DNA of 5,814 nt from Gammaproteobacteria bacterium (GTDB lineage Bacteria; Pseudomonadota; Gammaproteobacteria; Burkholderiales; Thiobacillaceae): NCBI GenBank assembly GCA_018820745.1, contig JAHJNP010000059.1:1-5814 (forward strand), written 5' to 3'. Within the stretch, counting starts at the first letter, position 1. Every line of letters starts with the position of its first letter. Below the pieces are notes generated by a model. It made no database searches, was not told where the DNA came from, and was given only the letters and a program-made list of their open reading frames with translations. Both the position numbers and the translations under genes were made by a program. Positions 1 through 4,738 of this stretch are shown in pieces.

Positions 1-330
1 AATGCCCTTCGGCATATGCACGATGGACAGCAGCGAGTCCATGCCCTTGAGGTATTTCGACGGCACCGGCACGCCGAGCACCGGCACAATGGTCTTGGCG
101 GCGATCATGCCCGGCAGGTGGGCGGCGCCGCCGGCCCCCGCGATGATCGCCTTGAGGCCGCGCGCTTCGGCGCTGGCGGCGTATTCGTACAGCAGATCCG
201 GCGTGCGGTGCGCCGACACTACCTTCGTCTCGCAGTGGATGCCCAGCTGCTTCAGCAGCATCGCCGCGTGCTTCATCACCTCCCAGTCGCTGTAAGAGCC
301 CATCACCACACCGACCAGAGGAGCGTTCAT
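1..330 (-). CDS. purE: PurE, N5-carboxyaminoimidazole ribonucleotide mutase (5' part, cut by window edge)
   Basis: PurE converts N5-CAIR to CAIR in cytoplasmic de novo purine synthesis, acting after PurK. Read from the ATG at 330-328, the frame is open for 110 codons to the window edge. It shows the class I PurE signatures in order: [12 protein letters not shown] near residues 6-17 (substrate phosphate loop), SAHRTP at 39-44 with the catalytic-type histidine H41, [12 protein letters not shown] at 64-75, and the [22 protein letters not shown] stretch at about 86-107, seen in two adjoining pieces. Bacterial PurE is usually about 160-170 residues, so roughly 50 C-terminal residues lie outside the window. 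Only a weak Shine-Dalgarno (CAGGC) precedes this ATG, but the N-terminus [12 protein letters not shown] matches the family, so the start is likely right. purK is often next to purE, but it is not visible here. The gene is divergent from the cupin gene at 601. Confidence 0.95.
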   Translation of the reverse strand, partial: MNAPLVGVVMGSYSDWEVMKHAAMLLKQLGIHCETKVVSAHRTPDLLYEYAASAEARGLKAIIAGAGGAAHLPGMIAAKTIVPVLGVPVPSKYLKGMDSLLSIVHMPKGI

Positions 331-600
331 ATGCCTGATTCGCCGAATAAAAGCGGCATTTTAACGCGAGAGGCCGCTGCAATTCGCGACAGGGCGGTGC
401 GAAATCGCGGCGAGGCGCCGCCCCTTCAGGTTGGAGGCTTCGTAGGAGCACCCGCAAGGGGCAGGCCGTGGTTGTAAGCCGCTAAAGCGGCAACAACCAC
501 GCACCGGCGCCCTCGCCGCGATTTTCGGACTATGGTGATAAGTCCACCGCACTGTTGGGCATCTGCCCGGCAGCCCTTTCCGTTCCTGAAGGAGGAACCC
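331..600. other. Divergent intergenic spacer purE / cupin gene
   Basis: This 270-base gap has no convincing coding frame: the short open frames across it are low-complexity and change with strand. It contains the nested repeat at 401-526. Its right end carries the strong AAGGAGGA Shine-Dalgarno of the cupin gene (589-596). A TAAAAT hexamer on the minus strand (358-363) could be the purE -10, but I see no good -35 partner. On the cupin side only a weak TATGGT (531-536) is seen, inside a small GGACT/AGTCC dyad (527-531 and 541-545). No promoter is called firmly. Confidence 0.5.
401..526. repeat. Nested inverted repeat with REP-like GTAG hairpin (REP/REPIN- or MITE-like)
   Basis: Three palindromic layers are visible. 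The outer arms are 401-420 and 505-526: GAAATCGCGGCGAGGCGCCG against the reverse complement of the right arm, matching except for one extra A and one extra G on the right. An inner hairpin has arms 467-475 and 493-501 (CGTGGTTGT / ACAACCACG) enclosing a second stem, 478-483 with 486-491 (GCCGCT / AGCGGC). Between the left outer arm and the inner hairpin lies a short unit at 442-462 that begins GTAGGAGC and forms a GC(A)CCC-GCAA-GGGGC hairpin. A GTAG tetranucleotide followed by an imperfect palindrome is the known hallmark of REP sequences mobilised by RAYT transposases. No transposase gene and no clear target duplication are seen. The repeat fills most of the purE/cupin divergent spacer, so it may affect expression or mRNA stability. 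Whether it recurs in the genome cannot be seen here. Confidence 0.6.
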
Positions 601-1074
601 ATGACCATCCAAACCAGAATGCGCCGGTTGCCGCTAAGCGCGACCCTGTCGGCACTGCTTGTTGCCAGTCCGTTTGCCGCGGCTTTCGCACAGGACGCCC
701 CGCTGGCGCGCACCGCCGGGGACGCCGCGCTCAAGTGGGGCGGCTGCCCCGACTTCATGCCAAAAGGCTGCGAGATTGCGGTTGTTCAGGGCGACCCCGC
801 CAAAAACAATACCGACGTCTTCTTCAAGGTGCCAGCGAATGCGGTGATTCCGCGCCACTGGCACACCTCGGCCGAGCGCATGGTGCTGGTGGCCGGCGAG
901 CTTCACGTGACCTATGACGGGCACGCAGCCGCTGTGCTCACGCCCGGAACCTATGCGTACGGCCCGCCCGGGATGCCGCACAAGGCGGCGTGCGGCGAGG
1001 CAGGTCCCTGCGTCCTGTTCATCGCATTCAATTCGCCGGTGGATGCGTTCGCGAGCGAGGATGCCCGGAAGTAG
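601..1074 (+). CDS. Exported single-domain cupin protein of unknown substrate
   Basis: The gene encodes a 157-residue protein. The start at 601 is fixed by an excellent Shine-Dalgarno (AAGGAGGA, 589-596) and by a signal peptide beginning right there: RMRR at 6-9, a hydrophobic core at about 10-29, and a likely cleavage after AFA (residue 30) before QDAPLA. The mature part is one beta-barrel cupin domain. Motif 1 is H86-x-H88-x3-E92 followed by G99, and motif 2 is PPGMPH with H127, giving a complete 3-His/1-Glu metal site. Four cysteines remain in the mature protein (C49, C57, C131, C137), which could form two disulfides in the periplasm; the pairing is inferred. Cupins of this type cannot be assigned a reaction from motifs alone; a dioxygenase-like enzyme or a binding protein are both possible. 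The gene is monocistronic, ending in a strong terminator. Confidence 0.88.
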   Translation: MTIQTRMRRLPLSATLSALLVASPFAAAFAQDAPLARTAGDAALKWGGCPDFMPKGCEIAVVQGDPAKNNTDVFFKVPANAVIPRHWHTSAERMVLVAGELHVTYDGHAAAVLTPGTYAYGPPGMPHKAACGEAGPCVLFIAFNSPVDAFASEDARK

Positions 1075-1099
1075 CTGAGCCGGCTGACCGTCGGCCAAA

Positions 1100-1132
1100 G
1101 CAAAACGCCCCGCACAGGGCGGGGCGTTTTGC
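1100..1132. terminator. Bidirectional intrinsic terminator between convergent genes
   Basis: Arms 1100-1113 (GCAAAACGCCCCGC) and 1119-1132 are perfectly complementary over 14 bp around a 5-base loop (ACAGG). The GC core is flanked by A4 on the left and T4 on the right, so a U-tract follows the stem on either strand. It starts 25 bases after the cupin stop and 22 bases past the stop of the minus-strand DsrC/TusE-like gene, and can end both transcripts. Confidence 0.9.
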
Positions 1133-1153
1133 TGCGACGAGCTGCTTGCTGAC

Positions 1154-1486
1154 TTATACGCAGCCAGTCGGCTTCGGGGTGCCGGCGTAGCGGCCGGCCT
1201 GTTTGGCCGGGCCGAACGGGAACAGGTCGAACAGGAATTTCTTGTCGCCCCATTCCGGGCCGAATTCTTCCTTCAGGCCTTTCTGCAGGAAGCGCAGGTT
1301 GGGTGCGGTGCCGTTCTGGGCGAAGAACTCGCGCATGTAGTGGATGATCTTCCAGTGGTTCTCAGCCAGTTCAAGCTTGTCTTCCTTGGCCAGTTCGACG
1401 GCCAGTTCCTCCGACCAGTCTTCCAGGTTGACCAGATAGCCTTCGGGGTCGGTTTCGACCATTTTGCCGTTGATTTCGCGTTCCAT
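1154..1486 (-). CDS. tusE: DsrC/TusE-family sulfur carrier protein, single-cysteine form
   Basis: The gene encodes a 110-residue cytoplasmic protein of the DsrC/TusE/DsvC family. These proteins carry sulfur on a C-terminal swinging arm, to MnmA in tRNA 2-thiolation (TusE) or in dissimilatory sulfur metabolism (DsrC). Seen here are the family core (ETDPEGYL at 11-18, NHWKIIHYMREFF at 43-55) and the C-terminal arm LFPFGPAKQAGRYAG followed by TPKPTGCV (103-110). The penultimate cysteine C109 is kept. The second conserved cysteine of true DsrC, 11 residues upstream in KQAC, is Gly98, as E. coli TusE has a non-cysteine there. A TusE-like or accessory DsrC paralogue role is therefore more likely than the trisulfide-forming DsrC role. 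I chose the ATG at 1486 over one 11 codons upstream because AAGGAC lies 7 bases before it and the family begins at MEREINGK. The upstream neighbour on the same strand is a rhodanese, a possible sulfur donor. Confidence 0.85.
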   Translation of the reverse strand: MEREINGKMVETDPEGYLVNLEDWSEELAVELAKEDKLELAENHWKIIHYMREFFAQNGTAPNLRFLQKGLKEEFGPEWGDKKFLFDLFPFGPAKQAGRYAGTPKPTGCV

Positions 1487-1525
1487 GGTGCTGTCCTTAA
1501 GTTCAGTAAAAAAAAGCAATGCCGA

Positions 1526-1554
1526 ACGATAGAATAACCAAGTAAATTAGTCAA
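1526..1554 (-). promoter_or_regulatory. Candidate sigma70-type promoter of the DsrC/TusE-like gene
   Basis: On the minus strand TTGACT (1554-1549) is followed after 17 bases by TATCGT (1531-1526). The -35 is near-consensus and the -10 is weak (4 of 6). The stretch 1500-1560 is an AT-rich island in GC-rich DNA, with a run of nine T on the transcript strand (1508-1516) in the predicted leader. The predicted start near 1519 gives a leader of about 33 bases. Confidence 0.4.
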
Positions 1555-1579
1555 CCACTCGCGATGGGCAGGTGTGGGT

Positions 1580-2005
1580 TTACTTGGCGACGATCTTGCC
1601 GCCCGCCGCCTTCCAGGCCTCGATGCCGCCCTCGATGTAACGCGCTTTCACGCCGGCGGCCTGCAGGCGGTCGACCACGGCGTTCGACACCGCACCGCCG
1701 CGCACGCAGTAAATCACCACGTCGAGGGTGAGCGGGACGGCGCCGATCCAGGCGTCGATCTTGTCCGGATTTTTCCACATCGCGCCGGGGATGGTTTCGC
1801 CGGACGCGGCGTAGTCGGCTTCGCGCCGCACGTCGAACACCAGCGTGGCATCCGGGTTCAGCTCGGCGGGTTTAATGGTGCGCGGCAGGTCCGGGCATTT
1901 TTCGGTGGGCGTGCCGCAGCCGCAGCGCTTCAGGGCATACGACTCCACACGCACTTCAGTGCGTAGTGGATCGGAGTCCTTTAGGGGTTGGGTTTCAGGT
2001 TCCAT
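1580..2005 (-). CDS. Rhodanese-domain sulfurtransferase with Cys-rich N-terminal extension
   Basis: This is a 141-residue cytoplasmic protein (no signal peptide). The rhodanese domain spans about residues 45-138: LVFDVRREADY at 55-65 (domain start motif), the active-site loop VVIYCVRGGAVSNA with catalytic-type C100, and the terminal ARYIEGGIEAWKAAG at 121-135. Rhodaneses move sulfane sulfur through a cysteine persulfide. An N-terminal extension carries a compact Cys motif, C28-x-C30-x6-C37, which could bind a metal. The active-site loop and the IPGAMWKNPDKIDAW segment resemble, from memory, the rhodanese half of 'sulfurtransferase/chromate resistance' (ChrB-fused) proteins. That fits the gene directly upstream, chrA, whose stop codon is only 7 bases from this ATG (Shine-Dalgarno GAGGAC), so the two are probably translationally coupled. 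The physiological acceptor is unknown; a link to the DsrC/TusE-like protein encoded next is possible but unproven. Confidence 0.85.
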   Translation of the reverse strand: MEPETQPLKDSDPLRTEVRVESYALKRCGCGTPTEKCPDLPRTIKPAELNPDATLVFDVRREADYAASGETIPGAMWKNPDKIDAWIGAVPLTLDVVIYCVRGGAVSNAVVDRLQAAGVKARYIEGGIEAWKAAGGKIVAK

Positions 2006-2012
2006 GCTGTCC

Positions 2013-3350
2013 TCACATTAAAAACGAATAAGCCAGCCCGAGCAGGGCGCACACGCCGATCACCTTCATGATGTCGGCCTGGTATTTCCACAGGGCAACG
2101 AAGGCGGCGCCGGCGACGATGACCGGAAACCAGTCGAAGACGCCTGCGAACGGCGCGTCTGCCGTGCCCTGCGGCCAGAAAGTATGCCAGGCGAAGAATA
2201 CCGCGAGGTTGAGGATGACGCCGACCACCGCCGCGGTGATGCCGGTGAGCGGCGCGGTGAAGCGTATTTCGCCGCGGGTCGCCTCGACCAGCGGGCCGCC
2301 GACCAGGATGAACAGGAAAGACGGCAGAAAGGTGAAGAAAGTTGCAACCGCTGCGCCCGCCAGACCGGCTGCGATCGGGTTGGAAAACACCTCTTTGGCG
2401 ACGCCGCCGAGATAGCCGACCCAGGTGACGACCATGATCAGCGGCCCCGGCGTGGCCTCGCCCAGCGCCAGGCCGTCCATCATCTGCGGGCCGGAGAGCC
2501 ACTGGAAATGCTCGACGCCGCCCTGGTAGACGTAGGGCAGCACCGCATAGGCGCCGCCGATGGTGAGGAAGGCCGCCTTGGTGAAGAATTCGCCCATCTG
2601 GAAGAGGTCGGGCATGCCGTAGATCGTCGCCATCGCCCCCAGCCAGATCAGCATGAAGGCACCGAGCTTGAGTGCCAGCTTGCGCCAGGTGAAGCGGGCG
2701 TGGGGCGGCGGCGGGGTGTCGTCGTCGATGATGGCCGGGCCGTATTCGCGGGCGCCGGCGCCGTGGCCGTTGCCCGTCTTGAACTTGAGCGGCGCGAGCT
2801 TGCCGCCGATCGCGCCGAGCAGGCCTGCGGCCAGCACGATCCACGGGAACGCGATGCCGAACACGAAAATGCCGATGAAGGCGAGCGCCGCGATCCCCCA
2901 CAGCACCTCGTTCTTCAAGGCGCGGCTGCCGATGCGCCAGGCCGCGAACAGCACCACCGCCACCACCGCCGGCCGGATGCCGTAGAACATGCCCTGCACC
3001 CACGGCAGGTTGCCGTAGGCGAGATAGAGGCCGGCCAGCAGCGACAGCAGCAGAAACGACGGCAGGAAGAACAGCACGCCGGCGATGATGCCGCCGCGGA
3101 TGCCGTGCATCAGCCAGCTGATGTAGATCGCCAGTTGGGTCGCCTCCGGCCCGGGCAGCAACATGCAGTAGTTGAGCGCATGCAGATAGCGGTGCTCGGA
3201 AATCCAGCGGCGATTCTCCACCAGCTCCTGGTGCATCATCGAGATCTGCCCGGCGGGACCGCCGAAGCTGATGAAGCCGAGCTTGAGCCAGTACTTGAAG
3301 GAGTCGCCCAGGGTGACGGGCGCGGGTGCGGTAGTGGGGTCGGTGTCCAA
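2013..3350 (-). CDS. chrA: ChrA, long-chain chromate/sulfate-type transporter (CHR family)
   Basis: ChrA is an inner-membrane protein that exports chromate, a sulfate analogue. The 445-residue product has the two homologous halves of long-chain CHR proteins. Half one has FISFGGPAGQI at about 26-36 and LLPGPEATQLAIY at 64-76; half two has AAFLTIGGAYAVLP at 259-272 and LGEATPGPLIMVVTWVGY at 296-313. About ten to twelve hydrophobic segments are visible, with a hydrophilic, Pro/Asp-rich linker near 185-220. There is no ATG before residue 38. The TTG at 3350-3348 has GGAG 8 bases upstream and starts just before the conserved region, so I prefer it. A GTG at 3398 would add 16 residues but has only a weak Shine-Dalgarno. 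It is followed at 7 bp by the rhodanese gene (one operon) and preceded by cbbR in the same direction, 186 bases or more away. No chrB is present in the window. Substrate is inferred from family; sulfate or another oxyanion cannot be excluded. Confidence 0.92.
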   Translation of the reverse strand: MDTDPTTAPAPVTLGDSFKYWLKLGFISFGGPAGQISMMHQELVENRRWISEHRYLHALNYCMLLPGPEATQLAIYISWLMHGIRGGIIAGVLFFLPSFLLLSLLAGLYLAYGNLPWVQGMFYGIRPAVVAVVLFAAWRIGSRALKNEVLWGIAALAFIGIFVFGIAFPWIVLAAGLLGAIGGKLAPLKFKTGNGHGAGAREYGPAIIDDDTPPPPHARFTWRKLALKLGAFMLIWLGAMATIYGMPDLFQMGEFFTKAAFLTIGGAYAVLPYVYQGGVEHFQWLSGPQMMDGLALGEATPGPLIMVVTWVGYLGGVAKEVFSNPIAAGLAGAAVATFFTFLPSFLFILVGGPLVEATRGEIRFTAPLTGITAAVVGVILNLAVFFAWHTFWPQGTADAPFAGVFDWFPVIVAGAAFVALWKYQADIMKVIGVCALLGLAYSFLM

Positions 3351-3406
3351 GAAAAATGCTCCAGCTCGAATGGATAAAACCAGACTTGGACGGGACACCG
3401 TCTTGC

Positions 3407-3419
3407 GGATGAGTCATCC
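3407..3419. promoter_or_regulatory. Perfect 6+1+6 palindrome in the chrA leader (possible operator)
   Basis: GGATGA-G-TCATCC is a perfect inverted repeat with a single-base centre. It lies 57 bases upstream of the TTG start of chrA and about 27 bases downstream of the predicted transcription start, a position where a repressor would block transcription. It could be chance; no regulator gene that would own it is in the window except cbbR, whose motif it does not match. Confidence 0.3.
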
Positions 3420-3451
3420 TGACGCCGGGGGCTGGTGCCCCGACTGCCGCG

Positions 3452-3481
3452 ATTCTAGTGCAGGACGGCCCGATCGGCCAA
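3452..3481 (-). promoter_or_regulatory. Candidate chrA promoter
   Basis: On the minus strand TTGGCC (3481-3476) is separated by 18 bases from TAGAAT (3457-3452), a good -10. The predicted start is near 3446, giving a leader of about 95 bases to the TTG start of chrA. A 13-base palindrome lies in that leader. The -35 is weak, and the flanking DNA is GC-rich, so this is a tentative call. Confidence 0.35.
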
Positions 3482-3584
3482 ACGGGTAGGGTCGGGCTTT
3501 TCGGGGCGAGTACCCAGAGGGCATAAAGGCGCCCCTCCTGCAAAGGCGTGGGGTTGCGGCCCCGCCCCGATATTCGCACTCCAA

Positions 3585-4484
3585 TCAAGCCATTTGCTCC
3601 GCCGTCCCCAGCACGAATTCCTTGAATGCCTGTGCCGAAGGCGACAGCCGCTTGTCGGCGCGGTGGACGATGTACCAGTGGCGCATAATGGGGAAGCCGT
3701 CGACGTTCAGCACGGCGAGCCTTTTCAGCGCCAGTTCCATTTCCAGCGTCTGCAGCGACAGGATGCCCAAGCCCAGCCCGGCCTGCACTGCCTGCTTGAT
3801 GGCCTCGTTGCTGCTCATTTCCATGCTGCTCCGGATTTCCAGTTCGCGGGCGGCGAAGAAGCGCTCCATCGCGCCGCGGGTGCCGGAGCCGGCTTCGCGC
3901 ACCAGAAAGGATTCGGCGGCCAGCTCGCGGACGGAAATCCGTTTCTTGCGGGTCAGCGGGTGGTCGGGCGGGGCGATGACCACCAGCGGATTGTCCATGA
4001 AGCGGGTGGCCTCCAGGCCCAGCCCGTCCGGCACCTGGCCCATGATGGCCAGGTCGATGCGGTTGCCGACCAGCTGGTCCAGCACGGCGGCGCGGTTGGA
4101 GACGTCCAGATGAATGGCCACCCCGGGATGGCGGCCGCGAAAGCGGGCCAGGATGTCGGTGGCGACGGCGTTCACGGTCGAGGTCGAGGCAATGTTGAGA
4201 CAGCCGGTGTCGATGCTGCGCAGCTGCGCCAGGTTGGCCTGCAAATCGTCCAGGCGCGCGGTGATGGACTGGCTGGCGTGCAGCACCTCGCGCCCGGCCT
4301 CGGTGAGGAAGATCTTCTTCCCCACCTGTTCGGTGAGCCGCATCCCCAGAATGGTCTCGATTCCCCGCACCTGCATCGAGACGGCAGGCTGCGACAGGTG
4401 CAGCTCTTCCGCCGCCCGCGAAAACGACAGGTGGCGGGCCACGGCCTCGAAGACCCGGAATTGGCGAAGCGTCAGTCGGCGCAT
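3585..4484 (-). CDS. cbbR: CbbR, LysR-type regulator of Calvin-cycle genes
   Basis: The gene encodes a 299-residue LysR-type transcriptional regulator, a normal length for the family. The N-terminal winged helix-turn-helix covers residues 1 to about 60 (LRQFRVFEAVARHLSFSRAA, then LSQPAVSMQVRGIE). The linker helix follows, and the effector-binding domain runs from about 90 to the end, with the CbbR-type segment MSSNEAIKQAVQAGLGLGIL at 222-241. CbbR senses Calvin-cycle metabolites such as RuBP or NADPH and activates cbb operons; this is family knowledge. Its position divergent from cbbM is the classic arrangement and makes the assignment firm. The ATG at 4484 fits the family N-terminus, although no good Shine-Dalgarno precedes it, which suggests low expression. 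It probably represses its own synthesis from the shared control region. The gene is followed after a 186-base or longer gap by chrA. Confidence 0.95.
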   Translation of the reverse strand: MRRLTLRQFRVFEAVARHLSFSRAAEELHLSQPAVSMQVRGIETILGMRLTEQVGKKIFLTEAGREVLHASQSITARLDDLQANLAQLRSIDTGCLNIASTSTVNAVATDILARFRGRHPGVAIHLDVSNRAAVLDQLVGNRIDLAIMGQVPDGLGLEATRFMDNPLVVIAPPDHPLTRKKRISVRELAAESFLVREAGSGTRGAMERFFAARELEIRSSMEMSSNEAIKQAVQAGLGLGILSLQTLEMELALKRLAVLNVDGFPIMRHWYIVHRADKRLSPSAQAFKEFVLGTAEQMA

Positions 4485-4567
4485 GGGTCTGGAAACCGTA
4501 GTTGGACGCCGGCGCCACCGGGAAAATGAACGTGAACGAAGACTGAAACAAAAGTATTCATGCGGTG

Positions 4568-4679
4568 CTTGTTAAGTCATTGAGCGGTTAACTGAGGTTT
4601 TTTATATAAGCATAATGATATGGTTTTTATCATAACAATTTAATATTAATTATAGTTTGGCCTGCGTATAGTCCGTCCC
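4568..4679. promoter_or_regulatory. cbbR/cbbM control region with candidate CbbR sites
   Basis: The AT-rich core of the divergent spacer contains a dyad ATGATA-N7-TATCAT (4615-4620 and 4628-4633). It also has three TNA triplets 10 bases apart, TCA at 4630, TTA at 4640 and TTA at 4650, each pair fitting the published CbbR half-site form TNA-N7-TNA. A perfect palindrome TTAATATTAA (4640-4649) overlaps them, and a GTTAA direct repeat with a 16-base period lies upstream (4571, 4587). Measured from a predicted cbbM start near 4679, the dyad centres near -55 and the TNA triplets span -49 to -27. This resembles the recognition-plus-activation site layout of LysR-type regulators. Exact binding is inferred. 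Confidence 0.6.
4667..4672 (+). promoter_or_regulatory. Candidate -10 of the cbbM promoter
   Basis: TATAGT matches the sigma70 -10 consensus at 5 of 6 positions. No good -35 hexamer sits 16-18 bases upstream; TATTAA (4644-4649) is the nearest. A poor -35 is expected for a promoter that depends on an activator such as CbbR. The leader to the ATG would be about 60 bases and ends in an AGGAG Shine-Dalgarno (4727-4731). Confidence 0.5.
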
Positions 4680-4738
4680 TGTCGCGCTCGGGGGGCATTG
4701 TTCCTGGGGCTTTGTTTATCTACCGCAGGAGTCATGCA

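Larger units (their letters stand above)
3351..3584. other. Spacer between cbbR and chrA
   Basis: This stretch separates the cbbR stop from the preferred chrA start. It contains the chrA promoter candidate and the 13-base palindrome. A small GGGGC-TGGT-GCCCC hairpin (3428-3441) and GC-rich runs at 3535-3572 are present, but none is followed by a U-tract, so I see no clear terminator for cbbR. Read-through into chrA is possible. No RNA gene is recognised. Confidence 0.45.

Noticed and set aside
361..758. Short open frames on the minus strand across the repeat and the cupin start
   Set aside because: They run through palindromic repeat DNA and oppose a well-supported cupin gene with a signal peptide and Shine-Dalgarno.
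2184..3377. Plus-strand open frame of 397 codons opposite chrA
   Set aside because: It is rich in Arg, Glu, Gln, His and Asp with no recognisable fold; it is the antisense of the chrA codon pattern.
3428..3441. GGGGC-TGGT-GCCCC hairpin as a terminator after cbbR
   Set aside because: The stem is only 5 bp, lacks a U-tract and lies about 145 bases beyond the cbbR stop, downstream of the chrA promoter candidate.
3399..3584. Possible tRNA or small RNA gene in the cbbR-chrA spacer
   Set aside because: GC-rich runs and small hairpins are present but no cloverleaf, T-loop motif or CCA-adjacent acceptor stem could be drawn.
3594..4529. Plus-strand open frame of 311 codons opposite cbbR
   Set aside because: Antisense shadow of cbbR, compositionally odd, with no Shine-Dalgarno or motif.
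1981..4551. Minus-strand open frame of 856 codons spanning cbbR, the spacer and chrA in another frame
   Set aside because: Its translation is Arg/Pro/Gly/Ala-rich low-complexity sequence with no domain, while cbbR and chrA on the same strand in other frames carry clear family motifs. Long shadow frames are common at this GC content.
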